Assembly: GCA_004352715.1 (NCBI GenBank)
Contig: SCFE01000041.1
Location: forward strand, 1,647,613-1,711,612
Direction of reading: 5' to 3'
From: Hofstenia miamia
Taxonomy: Eukaryota > Xenacoelomorpha > Acoela
Length of the DNA: 64,000 nt
In this document: positions 34,971 to 47,160 of the stretch, piece by piece
Layout: every line of letters begins with the position of its first letter
Numbering within the stretch: the stretch's first letter is position 1
Notes under the pieces: generated by a model
Told to the model about the DNA's origin: nothing
Databases searched by the model: none
Seen by the model: the letters and a program-made list of their open reading frames with translations, nothing else
Made by a program: the position numbers and the translations under genes

Positions 34971-35866
34971 GATAAATTTTTTAATCGTAATATTATATCA
35001 ACCTTCTATCTTTAAATTTCAATGGTGTATGATTAACAAGAGCTGTTCAAAGAGAATGATTTAAACAACAAATTTGTTAACGGTGTACTATAACAGCAAT
35101 ACTCTAGTGGAAAATCTGTAATAACAAAATTTTCATAAATATTTGGCATATGTGTAGAACATATAATGCTGAATATTAATAACAACAAAATAACATAATG
35201 TTATTAATTAATAATTCGGAGTAAGTACGATCGACTTTAGCCAAGAAATTATGAAAAAATAGTGTGATCATATATTATTATAAACAAGGTACTTTAAATT
35301 ATAGAAACCCTGATTTTTATCATTTCATTACAAAAATGCTAACTTTTTTAGCAATTGATATTTTGAATTGAAAAATATTGATATGATAATAGAATTAATT
35401 ACCAATTTTCATTAGTACATTTTCAATAAAACCATTGATGGCAATCTGTTAATTTCCGTTTATTGAAAATCCATTTTTCAATAGAACTTAACAATCCATA
35501 AATCTTCAGTCAATAATTAAATAAATTTTGTTTATCTTTTTCAATAAATTTTTAATTTTGAATAACATGGACATACCTTAAACTTTGATTCAATTCCAAT
35601 GTACGATGTGATAATCAGTTTCTAAAAAAAAATAAGTTACAAATTGTTTAATGATCAGGATTCTTATGGAACATCGGACGTCTCATAGCAAATAGAAATT
35701 TTCATAACATTGGGATGGGAATTTTATAAAAATGGCTGTCTCATTGCAGTTGTGAATTTTGTGAACCAAGATTTACAAATTGAGGACAAAGCTTTTATTT
35801 ATCTATCCTTACTTTGAGCAATCCGAGATTTTGTGTAATTCATTCAGTTTTTCCAGTTTGGGTATA
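34971..35866. other. AT-rich non-coding stretch
   Basis: No supported gene or repeat. Confidence 0.5.
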
Positions 35867-36286
35867 CAGTATTCCCTTGCTATTCGTGGGGGTTACGTTG
35901 TTTACTCCCCCGCGAATAGCGAAAACCCCCGAATATTGGATGCAGTTTTTAAACGTCTATGTATGAGATTATATACGTACTAAATGCTTCCCAAACACAT
36001 TCGAAGGACACTCTTACCCATTAATATAGTAGTAATATAGTAATAATGTAGTAATATTGCGTGCAGTTATGTATTTTTCTAATATAGTAATGATAATTTT
36101 AGTTTTGTACTGGAACAATATCTTAATCAAAAAAAATATAAATACAGGAAGACAGTAACATCGCATAGCATAGTGACCCATAGTGTATTACTGTATCGTA
36201 AAGTCATTTTTATGCGCACGACACATGTGTTAGGGTTAAGTGCCTAACCCGCGAATGCGGAACCACAAATAGGTGAGGGTACTCTG
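35867..36286. mobile_element. Tigger/pogo-like MITE
   Basis: 420 bp with inverted termini: CAGTATTCCCTTGCTATTCG on the left and, reverse complemented, CAGAGTACCCTCACCTATTT on the right. The left end continues into GTGGGGGTTACG and a CCCCCGCGAATAGCGAAAAC segment that folds back on it, the layout of Tigger termini (CAG-T-x-CCCTC...TATCCGTGGGGG...CCGCGGATAC). TA precedes the left end; the right flank is TC rather than TA. The right subterminal region (CCCGCGAATGCGGAACC) mirrors the left. The short body has no transposase, so it would have depended on an autonomous relative. Confidence 0.8.
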
Positions 36287-36390
36287 TCATTTAGAGCACT
36301 GCGACTACTCAAAATTCAAGTTGAATTCGAATGTTCTAACTGGATTCGAGGTCCAGAAACTCAGCTTAACATTTCGAGTGCTGGAAACAA

Positions 36391-36968
36391 ACCATAGTTC
36401 GAGAGTTTGTTGAAAAACAATAAAATTCGTAAAAATTCGCGAACTTTTCCAATTTGATAAATTGCGTAAAAGTTCATAAACAAAGTTTGGACTGGTTTCA
36501 TAAGCCGAAACGAAGTTTACTTAGTCATCAGTGCCGTATTAAGGGGTGGGCCTAAGGGGTCTAAGCCCCGCAAACGACTGAAACGAGGTGCCACCAACAA
36601 ACTTATGCTTTTTCAGAGACGAATCTGTCTGCATATGATTTGGTGCATTGCAAAAAAACGTAACAGATTGGCAACGGTTCAGACCAAAAAAGCTTGTATC
36701 TATCTACTCAAATTTAGCACTACAAACTAAATACGAAAAGCTACCTTATAACGAAGCTAGCGTATAGTGGCATGAGTGAGTGCTTAACCAAGAAGAGGTT
36801 GAATCTGATTAGTTATCGATTTTGTATTAGTATTTTTGTTTTTTAACTTAATTTCAAACATTACGAAATTTTAGAGTTGATTAATTAATTATTATTAAAG
36901 CTCGTAAAAGTTCGGGAATTTTAGCTTTGAATAACGTTCGTAAAGTGTAAACTTTCGAACTATGAAAC
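36391..36968. mobile_element. Inverted-repeat element with a nested insertion
   Basis: The left arm (36391-36455) and the reverse complement of the right arm (36901-36968) share CATAGTTCGARAGTTT and AAAATTCSCGAACTTTT in the same order, so the segment is bounded by imperfect inverted repeats of about 65 bp. Inside, at 36529, begins CAGTGCCGTATTAAGGGG, which looks like the terminus of an unrelated hAT-like MITE. No coding sequence. Family unknown. Confidence 0.5.
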
Positions 36969-37754
36969 AATCACAATATTAGCTTGAATAGCATCTATTT
37001 TGCTTCAATTTTTACATATAATGTGAAGCATCCATCGCCTTTTAAATATTTATCTTAAATTGTAAGACCTAAGGTTGGTTTCTCTCCTTTAGTTTAACAT
37101 GCTGTATTTATATCATAAATTAATATAAGGTAGCATACTTAGGCTTAGGCTAACGAGAAAAATTTGACTAATTATAATAGTAACTCGACTCGAGCACACC
37201 AGTTAAGGTTGAACTCAACTCGAGTCTAAGGAAGGCAATTTCATTTTATGCAAAAAATGGAAATATCTGATTATCCGTCAAATAACTTTACTTAATGAAA
37301 TAAGCAAAATGTGCAGAAATTCATTTACTTGCCAATTCTGTTAAAATAGCATATGCTTAATAGTTTCTCCTCTCTATCATGGCATTCATAGCAGGTATAC
37401 GTTCCTGTTGCTTGCAACATTTATTTTTGTCAATTGAGTAAGTGCAAAAATTAACTGATTGTCGTAAGGTAAAATCTTAACAAGTAACATTTAATATATT
37501 ATATACATACAACATAAATAACATAATATATAAGTTAAATTTCAAAATGGCAATAAATATTCCATTTTCTCATTCAATCTGCAAATTTGAAAACAGGAAA
37601 CGTTCATTATTCACAAGCGTTCATTATAAGGCAAAGATGGCTACCACGAAGCTAGACATGGATCAAACATTTAGGTCTAAATGTGACCCTTTAAGTTTTC
37701 AGCAAATTCGGTTCCTTTCGAGCTCAGTTCTTGCCAAAAACTCAAATTTTGCAG
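36969..37754. other. AT-rich non-coding stretch
   Basis: No supported gene. ACTCGACTCGAG-type motifs at 37186-37235 may belong to a decayed repeat. Confidence 0.45.
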
Positions 37755-37900
37755 TAATAATTATAATAATAATAATAATATTTTATTTTTAAACCTTTGT
37801 ACAATGCAAAAAATTACAAAAATACTTAAAGTTTAAAGTAAATTGTTTTTCTATAATTTCACTTAGTTGCAAATTGATATTACTTAGTTATTTATGCCAA

Positions 37901-37946
<46 letters not shown>

Positions 37947-38292
37947 CTATATAATATTACTATTATTTATCATATATTTAATATATAGTGTAATTTTAAG
38001 TTTTCTTTGTAAAATGATATAGTTGATATATTTATTGTAATTTAAGCATTAAGAATTCAAACAAGTGTAGTTAATTGATTGTCGCTCTTGTGGAAACACA
38101 TGACCACTCTAACCAGGACCAACTATATATACGGCCATGAAATGCGCAGCATTCAGGTGAAAAAAGAAGGCTGACCGTTTAGTAGTAATTCGGCATCTGC
38201 GCATATAACAATAACTTTGTACATTCATTTTATTCTTAAATAATAATTTAAAAAACATTTTTTTAAATAAATGTATATTTAAAAAATAACAG
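37755..38292. repeat. Unknown interspersed repeat, copy 1
   Basis: 538 bp nearly identical to 39625-40156 in the same orientation, differing by a handful of substitutions and microsatellite length. It starts with (TAA)n, contains an internal (TA)n tract and a GC-richer core near 38100-38210 (CCAGGACCAACTATATATAC), and ends in AACAG. Flanks differ between the copies, so it is a mobile or duplicated unit and not a contig overlap. Open frames inside are identical between the copies but have no recognisable domain. Confidence 0.85.
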
Positions 38293-39624
38293 ATCGTGCA
38301 AAAGCGATGTAAATTGCATAAAAACGTAAATTTGCTACATGTGGGTTTATTGGCATTTGTAGCTTCATAATTGTCAAACCAGTCGGACTGAAATGTCCAT
38401 TTCTGTTCTAGCATGCAACAAAATGCTACTTCCGATCAATTAAAAAATTGTTTAGATTATTGTAATTAAAGGAGGAGCTAATCAATATTATTCTGCTCAG
38501 CTGGGACATTTTAATTCCAAAAGTTACTTTCAAAGACCAGAAATTTTATTTTTCAATTTTCAGCAAAATCTTAATAGGAATTAGATAGACATAATTTTTG
38601 GATTTCACTTTATCACATTTAAAGATATATTTCGAATGAAATAATTAACTATTTATTTGAGAAATTGAATATTAGTCAATATGAGTAACAGCATAAATTA
38701 ATTAATTGTTAATATTCTCTCTTTCAATGCTTACCTTAAGCAGTAAAGACATTACAAGCATTAAATTTTAACGATGATAACGCCATCTTGCGACATACAC
38801 GAATTTATTTAACAAGGAATTTGTTAGATTGTTGCTAGCAATTAAGAAATACTAGATAAGTTATAAGTAGAAGTCCAAATTATTATCGAGTGATTAAATA
38901 TCCATGTTTCTAACAACACTCCTGCAGTCTAGACCACTGTATGCTTTTAAAAATTTTTGTATTATCAAGTAGAATAAAATAAATTACTGCAGCGAATGAC
39001 AACAAAGAATATTTTCACAAGTAAACAAATAGTCGAATGCATTAGCATATGGAAAATGAATTCTTTGCAAGTTGAACGTGGGCACAGAGCTTCGTAGGGG
39101 TGAAGATGGCATTTTTATTTTAGTTTTAATACAGGGAGAATTACCTCCGCTGCCAAATTTGAATTGATTGTTGTTAACAATTATTGTAATTATAGCAAAG
39201 ATATAGCTGGTATTTGTTGTATTAATAAAGCCAACGTGAACTCATGGTAACAAAACTTTTGACTTCGCATAAATGTTTATTTTCTTATGAAATTATAGAT
39301 GGCAAGAGATAGCTCGATCCAGTGCGAAAGGAGAACAACTACGATCCCGTCGTGAAAGTACTTCATTACTGGAAGTCAGATGCCTAGTTATTCTTTCGAT
39401 TTCAAAAACCTTGTTGCCCTGATATGTAATCAAATGTTATTGGATCTAAAGACTAGAGTACTTTTCTTCAATATCAGTCATTTGTCTGATATCAATTATT
39501 TTATGCCTAGATATATGTAATGTATCCACAAAAAATTGGAATAATTCTGAGTGAACAATTTTCTGTATAGTGCACTAAATAGTTACTTCTTATTTATCGT
39601 CAGATATGCACATTGTCTAATTAA
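38293..39624. other. AT-rich spacer between the two repeat copies
   Basis: No supported gene or named repeat. Confidence 0.5.
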
Positions 39625-40156
39625 TAATAATTATAATAATAATAATAATATTTTATATTTAAACCTTTGTACAATGCAAAAAATTACAAAAATACTTAAA
39701 GTTTAAAGTAAATTGTTTTTCTATAATTTCACTTAGTTGCAAATTGATATTACTTAGTTATTTATGCCAAATATATATATATACACACATATATATATAT
39801 ATATATATTACTATATAATATTACTATTATTTATCATATATTTAATATATAGTGTAATTTTAAGTTTTCTTTGTAAAATGATATAGTTGATATATTTATT
39901 GTAATTTAAGCATTAAGAATTCAAACAAGTGTAGTTAATTGATTGTCGCTCTTGTGGAAACACATGACCACTCTAACCAGGACCAACTATATATACGGCC
40001 ATGAAATGCGCAGCATTCAGGTGAAAAAAGAAGGCTGACCGTTTAGTAGTAATTCGGCCGCTGCGCATATAACAATAACTTTGTACATTCATTTTATTCT
40101 TAAATAATAATTTAAAAAACATTTTTTTAAATAAATGTATATTTAAAAAATAACAG
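39625..40156. repeat. Unknown interspersed repeat, copy 2
   Basis: 532 bp matching 37755-38292, 1.87 kb downstream in direct orientation. No convincing target-site duplication was found at either copy. Confidence 0.85.
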
Positions 40157-40238
40157 TACAATTAACTATTTTAGTAGTACAACTTTGGTTTTTTACAACA
40201 TCATTAATCTTTTTTTGCATGAGGATTAAAAAAAATAT

Positions 40239-41403
40239 TCAAACAAACTCTAGCAAATTAACGCAGTAAATGATTATTGTGGCCGCCACAAAAAATTTAA
40301 CAAGTATTAAAATTTGAGGTAACAACCTCTGTTGCAAACTCAAGTTTATTGTATTCTTTATGAGTATATTCATATTTGATGATAGAAATAAAAATGACTG
40401 TTCCACAGAATAAACTAAACTTCTTCTTTCAAGATCTTTAATGTAATTATAATTGAAATTTTCATTTTGCGATTTTGAGACAAGAAATTTGGCAACAGTC
40501 ACAATTGAAAATCAATGGATACAATTATTTTATCTGACTGCATATATATCCTACGACATAACAGCAAACTTCTTATCATTGGATAAAATATAATCATCGC
40601 CCTTAAAATTGAAATTAGAAAAGTCATACATTTTTGAAGAACCAGTCGCAGATTTGACCAGTGAAACTTCAAACTTAATGAAAATATTCGTTCAGTTCTT
40701 TGAATATCAAGCAAATTAACAAGAAATTTGGCACCAGAAAATTGCCGATATTTGCTAAATTGACGTTCAAGAGGATCCTGTTGTAATCATGATGTCAATA
40801 TTAATTATTGCTCGTATTTAGAACACTACACGTTTGCAACCATGAATTGATCTAAGCCATTGTGGATACGGAATGATTTTAAAAGAAATGCATATAATCA
40901 GAGTTTCTTGAACTATTGGAATTGGATCAGCGAAACTAAATATTCTAACATACTCGGCTCTTTGCTCCAAGCACCAATTAGTAGGAATAATGTCTGGAGA
41001 AATATCAGCAAATTGACTGTAGAACATCTGATGATGAAAATGTTTCAAATTGATCGCATACTTTTAGTGGACTACGAGGTGTGGAAAACTTATTCTAAAC
41101 AAATACGTCTACGTTCTTGCTTAAATTTTGAGAAATTAATTATTAAATAGACAAAAAGATCTTAACACGTATCATCGAAAAACTTAGAAAATAGTCATAA
41201 ACAGATTTAAACAGAATTTGAAATATAGTTTTCATCAAAATATGAATAACAATTAAAGCAATATTAGATATAGAAATGTTTATTAGTGAAATTTCTTTAG
41301 GCTTACTATAAACAAAATTAGATGCAATAATATAAACAATATTTATCTCCTTGAATATTGTTTCAACGTTAGCTGGTAACTTTTGACATTTTGAAATTGC
41401 CAC
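40239..41403 (-). other. Cluster of minus-strand coding-like fragments, unrecognised
   Basis: Open frames at 41143-41403, 40818-41048, 40499-40714 and 40239-40502 follow each other on the minus strand. Segments such as SLVKSATGSSKMYDFSNFKGDDY (in an alternate frame near 40610-40680) and AKFLVSKSQNENFNYNYIKDLERRSL (40239-40502) read like real protein. A plus-strand frame at 40860-41150 overlaps. No domain or splice structure could be assigned. It may be a degraded gene or transposon, or chance. Confidence 0.25.
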
Positions 41404-42640
41404 GCCACAACGAAGTGCATTCGAATACGATTCGCCTCACCCGCATAGTCACACTACACGCAATATTTTCTTGCTATGAAAAATTTTTAGTCGCGCGATG
41501 GCATACGCAAATGGATTTCGCGTGCTTTCATAAATTTAAGATTCTTAATACTTAGTATAAAAAATATTATTAGCGATTGCTCTAAATTGGCCTGGATTTT
41601 TGTACCTTCACGAAATCTTTCTGTATGGTGAAGCAATGTGCATTGTAGGGCTGCATTTTTTCAAAGGAAAGATTTGATAGATTTTGGGGCAATTTTGAAT
41701 TTATAGGCCCCATGCATTTTACATGTAGAAAATTTTTTGTTTGTTATAAACCACAGAAAGAATATTTTTCCAGACTTCCTTTAATGGAACTGATTATGTG
41801 TTATAAAGAGTTTCTAAATTGATTCATTTCATGTCAATTACTGTGATTATAGGGATAATCAAGAACAAATACAGATCTTTAGTTGTCCTTGGGATAATAT
41901 ATTTATCTCAATAGTTGATGACTGTATTTATAAAGAGTGTAGTCTATTTTTAGAGAAGCATTGCACTATGAGCTAATTGCAGAATTTGGGGTGATGATGT
42001 TCTCCTTCCAGACAATGGCGTAGCCAAAGGGGACTAGACAAGAGCAGAGCGTTTCTTCCCCGCTGCTCGCTGCGGTCTTAGAAGATTTCGAAGAGAGGAG
42101 GGGAGCTTCAATTTCTTATTTTATATTATAAAATGATTATATATTTGTAAGTTATACAAAATCTAACGTTATAATTATTGTTTTGAAATTTGTACCAAGT
42201 GAAAATTTGATCATCCATTCTAGATGTTGAAAGAGAATGAAAATTGAGCAGTTATATAGAATATACAGGTGCGCATAACGCACAATACAGAAAACAATTG
42301 TGAAAGGCCCCAGATAATGAATATTCATGAGTTTCCAATATACAGTATAATTGCTACGTTGAAACAAATTTTCAAAAATTGAGATACTTAAACAATGATG
42401 ACATCAGATGTTCTTGGGACCAAAAAAGATTTTTTTATTCAGAAAAATGAGTCAAAATCTATGAGGTTCTTACAATTAAATATCATCTAATATTCAAAAC
42501 ACATATTTTGGAGGGTGGGGAAAAATTCCCCTACAATTTACATGTTTTTGAAAATGCATGAAATGCAAGAAATTAAGCGTTCTGTGGTCCCAAGGAAAGT
42601 GATTCAAAGTGAAAGCGATTCAAATCTAAGATACTAGGTG
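41404..42640. other. AT-rich non-coding stretch
   Basis: No supported gene. A transposon-terminus-like string (CAATGGCGTAGCCAAAGGGG) is at 42013, followed by a GC-richer 80 bp. Confidence 0.5.
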
Positions 42641-43634
42641 CAGAGCCTTGTATATATATATATATATACATATATAAATACGGCCAACAATCTTCAAGCG
42701 AGGAGGTTGATGCAATGATATGCTAAATAGACTCTATCAAGTACCAATAGCGATGGAGCTTAACTTTTTGTACTTTACTTAACCAACTTTGTATTTAAAA
42801 TCGAATAAAACGAATTTAAAAAACACTGTATGAGTAGTTTTTTAGCTATGGACAGCTAATTTTTCGAAATTTTGCCAAAATATTTTTTAGTCACAAGCCT
42901 CCTATTTTCAATTCAAAGTGCAAAAAATACCATGTTCATCGAGTTCTATCAATTTTAAGCAGAATGGTGCAAGCACTTCGAAAATAAATTGGTTAACACT
43001 AACTGAGCTATGGTAATTCAAAAACTAACTACTTGAGCAAAAATGGCTAAACTTTGAAATTCTGTCAAACACAGTCCATTCAATATTGAATATAAGACTT
43101 TGCTGGATTGACATAAAAATTGTGGAAAGAAAAGATCTATTGATTGGTATATAGTACGAAAGTGCAATAAATTTCATTTTTTTATTTTGATTATATGCTC
43201 TTCATTCAATAATTGGTATGATACTGTAGCAATCAATAGATTTTTTCATTCCACAATTTAATGTCAATACAGCAAAGTTTTATCTTCAATATTGAATGGG
43301 CCGTGCTTGATAGAATTTCAAAATTTGGCAAGTTTTGCTCAAGTAGGCAGTTTATGGATTGCCATAGCTCAGTCAGTATTAACCGATATTCGAATTGCTT
43401 ACACCATTCTGTTTAAAATTGATATGACTCTATAAATATGTTATTTTTTCTTGCACTTCAAATTAAAAATGAGGGGAGTGTGAATGAAATGTGGATTTTT
43501 CAAAAGTTGGTTAAGTAAAGCGCAAAAATTTAAGTTCCATCGCTATTGGTACTCGATATAGAGTTTATTGTGTATATATTGCCTCAGCTTCCTCGTTTGA
43601 AGCTTCGCCACAGCCGTATATATAGAAGGCCCTG
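42641..43634. mobile_element. Fold-back element: 994 bp near-palindrome with CAGRGCCTT ends
   Basis: The whole segment is an imperfect inverted duplication centred near 43180. Matching pairs are visible along both arms. CAGAGCCTTGTATATA at 42641 mirrors the end at 43634. TACCAATAGCGATGGA at about 42743 mirrors TCCATCGCTATTGGTA near 43535. TTCAATATTGAAT at about 43079 mirrors its counterpart near 43290. ATCTATTGATTG at about 43137 mirrors its counterpart near 43234. Arms are about 450 bp and moderately diverged. No transposase is encoded. CAG-type ends with very long inverted repeats suggest a fold-back type DNA transposon, but no target-site duplication could be read. Transcripts would form a long hairpin. 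Confidence 0.8.
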
Positions 43635-46600
43635 GTATATGCCATTCAGTAAGATGGAATGTAGTAGGATCGAGTCTGATATTAATATCGGTTCATACAC
43701 ATTCTCTGTATGCCTCCGTCTTATCTTTGTCTATGTTGTTAATCCAAATTTAAGGCAACTGTGCATCAAGGTTGACCACTTTTTGGTCATGTTTGAAAAT
43801 CGCCTAAAGTTAATTATGCAATAATAAATTTTTAAGTCGATTGAAGTTTAGATCTCTTTTAAATGCGATGAAATTTTGTACTAAATATTGTAGTCTATCA
43901 TTGATAGATCGTCTTAGGATTTTGTAGGAAGGGATTACGTTATTTTGACATCGCTTGCATTATGGGGTTCTAAAGGTGACATCATTAATGACCATTGCTT
44001 TTCTGAAAATTCCTAAGATATCGTAGCAGTGATAATTTGTAAATTTTCATTCTTAGGTATTGGAAAAAGAACGAAAATGTATTAAATTGAATTTATATAT
44101 TCCAGAAGTTCTCGCCCATATTTTTGTCATGACTACTTTCTCATGAGATAGGCTGTTTCTTCACACTTGGCATCTTTAGCTGCAATACGTTTCATAATGA
44201 ATTTCCAACAAAAGTAAAATTCTAAAAATAGGGCCGTGTAGCAGTGACGTCGCTAGCTTTTATTTTGGAGAAGGAGTACAAAAGCTGCGCAAGACTTAAG
44301 AAGAGGGCGATAATACATTAAAACTTTAACACTAGTAAAGTAGCAATCATTTTTTGAAACATTCACATTCTACCAGTACGGGCGAGTACATGTCAGCAAT
44401 GATTTTTGATAGAAACATATCTACCAATCCACAAGCCCAGCGACAGAGCGTACTAAGCTATTTAATAGGCCCTGCCAGCGATTTTTTGACATTTATTTAA
44501 CGTGTAAGTTTTTATCAATCCACAGAAAATAGGTATGTGGGATACTGACACCAATAAATACGCACAATAAGTCTTTCAAAATCGAATATTTTCTAATGCT
44601 ACAATATTCGATAACCGTCAACCAATCCGAAATATAATTGATTCTCATGTAACAGTCTATTCAAATTCTCTCCTTGATCACAAAACATCTTACACCTTCT
44701 GAACGCAGTTTAAATGTTCACTTATAACTACTTCCCGATTTGTAAAATCGTGCAATGCAGCAATTTTAATCAACTTAAAGTTCTCATAAATGTTCTATTG
44801 TTTAGTCAATGATATTTAGCAACTTCATTAGCAATCTTTCCTATATGATGCATACGTCAACAACACGGAATAACAATTTGGAGTTGGTCTTTATTTATGA
44901 CGTCAAGAGATTCACCAACAACTAATATATTATCAAATAATTGATCGGCATAACGTTAAATGCGTTCTGTATAAAGGAATATGTATAATTACCATGTGCA
45001 CTCTATACAAAAACTACTGAAAATAGGAGAGCATCTGAAAGCAATTCACATATTTTTAGGAGGAATTCAGGGGGTTACACTAAAAATATCAGAGACTTAC
45101 CTCCTCTAGCAACCCCACTTCCATGTGAATGCATTACAGGAGAAATTTAAAATATGGGAGAAACAGTGTTAACCCTTTTGAAAAATATGCTTTTTCGAAT
45201 ATATTTGGCATTTTCGTCTATAAAAAAAGTCCAACCCAGTCTGTTATTTCTTTAGTGAATAGTTTGATGTTATTCCTCATCGAAATCAGTACTTGAAAAG
45301 AAATGAAATCGACAAAATATTTTTTTAAAAATATCTCAGATTCAAGCTCATCAATATATCATAGAATTGATTCGAATAATAAATGAAGTTGACTCTTGTT
45401 TACATTTAGAAGTCCATAAAAGAAGACTTGATATAACTTTAAAATCGATTTCTGCTTAGAATGTTATGGTTGAAGTATCCTTGGAGAGTATTTAAACCCT
45501 ATCAATGAAAGTGGAAAGCCGCACTCCAATAGCTTCAGCAATAAATGAGGAATTTAGACGAAAAATCAGAAGAATCTTGTTGTTGAGCATTTAATACTGA
45601 ATGCAGTTGCTTATTGGATTAATCATATTGGAATTTTGCTTAGTAAATACTGTTTTAACATTGTTTTCTCCTTAACATAGTTACCTTAAGAGACTCCATA
45701 GATACTTATTCTTATTACATCTGCTTGATGTTCAATCAATTTCTTATATATTTATGCAATTTCAAGAATGCTTTTCTTGCAATCAGCAACCAGGCATCAT
45801 AATTCACTTATTGATGAGATCACTAAATTTGGGAATTTATGCAAAATTATAATTGAATTTCAAAACGTTAATATCACAAATTGATTTGATTACAGTAAAG
45901 CCATTAAGAAGTGCGTTGGGAATTACAAAACTAAATGCAGAATAATTGAATTCACCTATTCCAACTTAAAATGTATGTCCTAAAAAGACAATACGCATTA
46001 GAATATATTTGTTGAATATAGTTTATAAATATACAGTCGGCATTCAAGAAAATGTATTATTTCAAGATTTTATTTTGCTCTTTAGTTGTTCAATTCAGAT
46101 TTTTCGAATAATATTTATGCAAAACACTAGCAAATTACCAAATTATAGATGGAACTTTGTGTGATGTTAAAGAGTTACTGACACTCAAAGTTTTGAAAAT
46201 TTGCAAAATCTTTTTTACTTTCAATAACAATAATATATTTAATGTAAAATTATCTTTCTCTTTATCTAAGATTGCTTAACTATCAGTGCAGACAACCATT
46301 CAGCAAAATCAATATTCAGACACATGACATGTATTCAATTTTCATGAATCCCATAATCTGACACACAGAAGTAGTATATTCTCATTCATCTTTAATAAGC
46401 GTTCTTCTTCTTCTTCTTCCTCTACAACAACATTGTATTCATGTCCATTGTTTTTGCAACGAAGCCGCCTGAAGGGGTGTTCCAACTATAAATTTCTATC
46501 ATCAGATTTTAATCGAAAATTTAAATATTCTTGTTTCATTCAGATTTATTTAAAATTTTTTATGTATTCTATATTTACAATATCTAGACATAAAAAATAC

Positions 46601-47029
46601 AGGCTTACTAGAAAATACTTTCTAGCGCTTGATAAAAGGGAAAAATTTGAAAAATCTAGCAACAATTTTTAAGCCAATATATATATATATCGTGTCCTGC
46701 ACACTGTCAATTTTTATATCTTAATCTCTGTAGGAAAATTGCTCAAACTGATTCTGTGTACACTTATTCAAAAAACCAAAATTATAATTATGTAAAATAA
46801 TGATTATGTATAAAAAAGTAATTTTCACGCTTATATTGTAAATGTTGTTTAATCCGTACATTTATCTCACTAGTTTGCCAATATATATATATACATAATT
46901 TACATAATAAAGATTACACGCTTATGGCTCCCGAACTAATAAAATTATCCAATTTATAAGATAACCAAGGGATAGAGGAGAATCTCTTCTTTCATTATTT
47001 AAACTGTCACTAATCAATATCCTTTTGAT
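43635..47029. other. AT-rich non-coding stretch
   Basis: No supported gene. A transposon-terminus-like string (CAGTGACGTCGCTAGC) at 44242, a (TTC)n tract at about 46403-46420, and short TA tracts at 46678 and 46880. A 79-codon frame at 46433-46672 is unrecognised and low in complexity. Confidence 0.45.
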
Positions 47030-47160
47030 GTGTGCCATTGCACCGCGACTCCGACTTTGGCACATCACGCTTGAATGGACTTGGGAGTCTATGCAAAAAA
47101 GTAGTAGTTAAAGTTAGTTATTGCTACCATGGGCTTTCGACCTGCTGATTATAAGAAAAT
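47030..47160. repeat. Dispersed repeat, copy B
   Basis: The diverged partner of 2195-2335 in the same orientation; see that entry for shared blocks. Confidence 0.5.

Noticed and set aside
38109-40161. Matching minus-strand frames in the two 535 bp repeat copies as a gene
   Set aside because: The identity follows from the DNA repeat itself. The frames are Phe, Lys and Asn rich with no domain and differ in length between copies.
40818-41403. A receptor-like transmembrane gene on the minus strand
   Set aside because: Hydrophobic stretches are expected from AT-rich DNA; no conserved receptor motif, splice pattern or consistent frame could be found.
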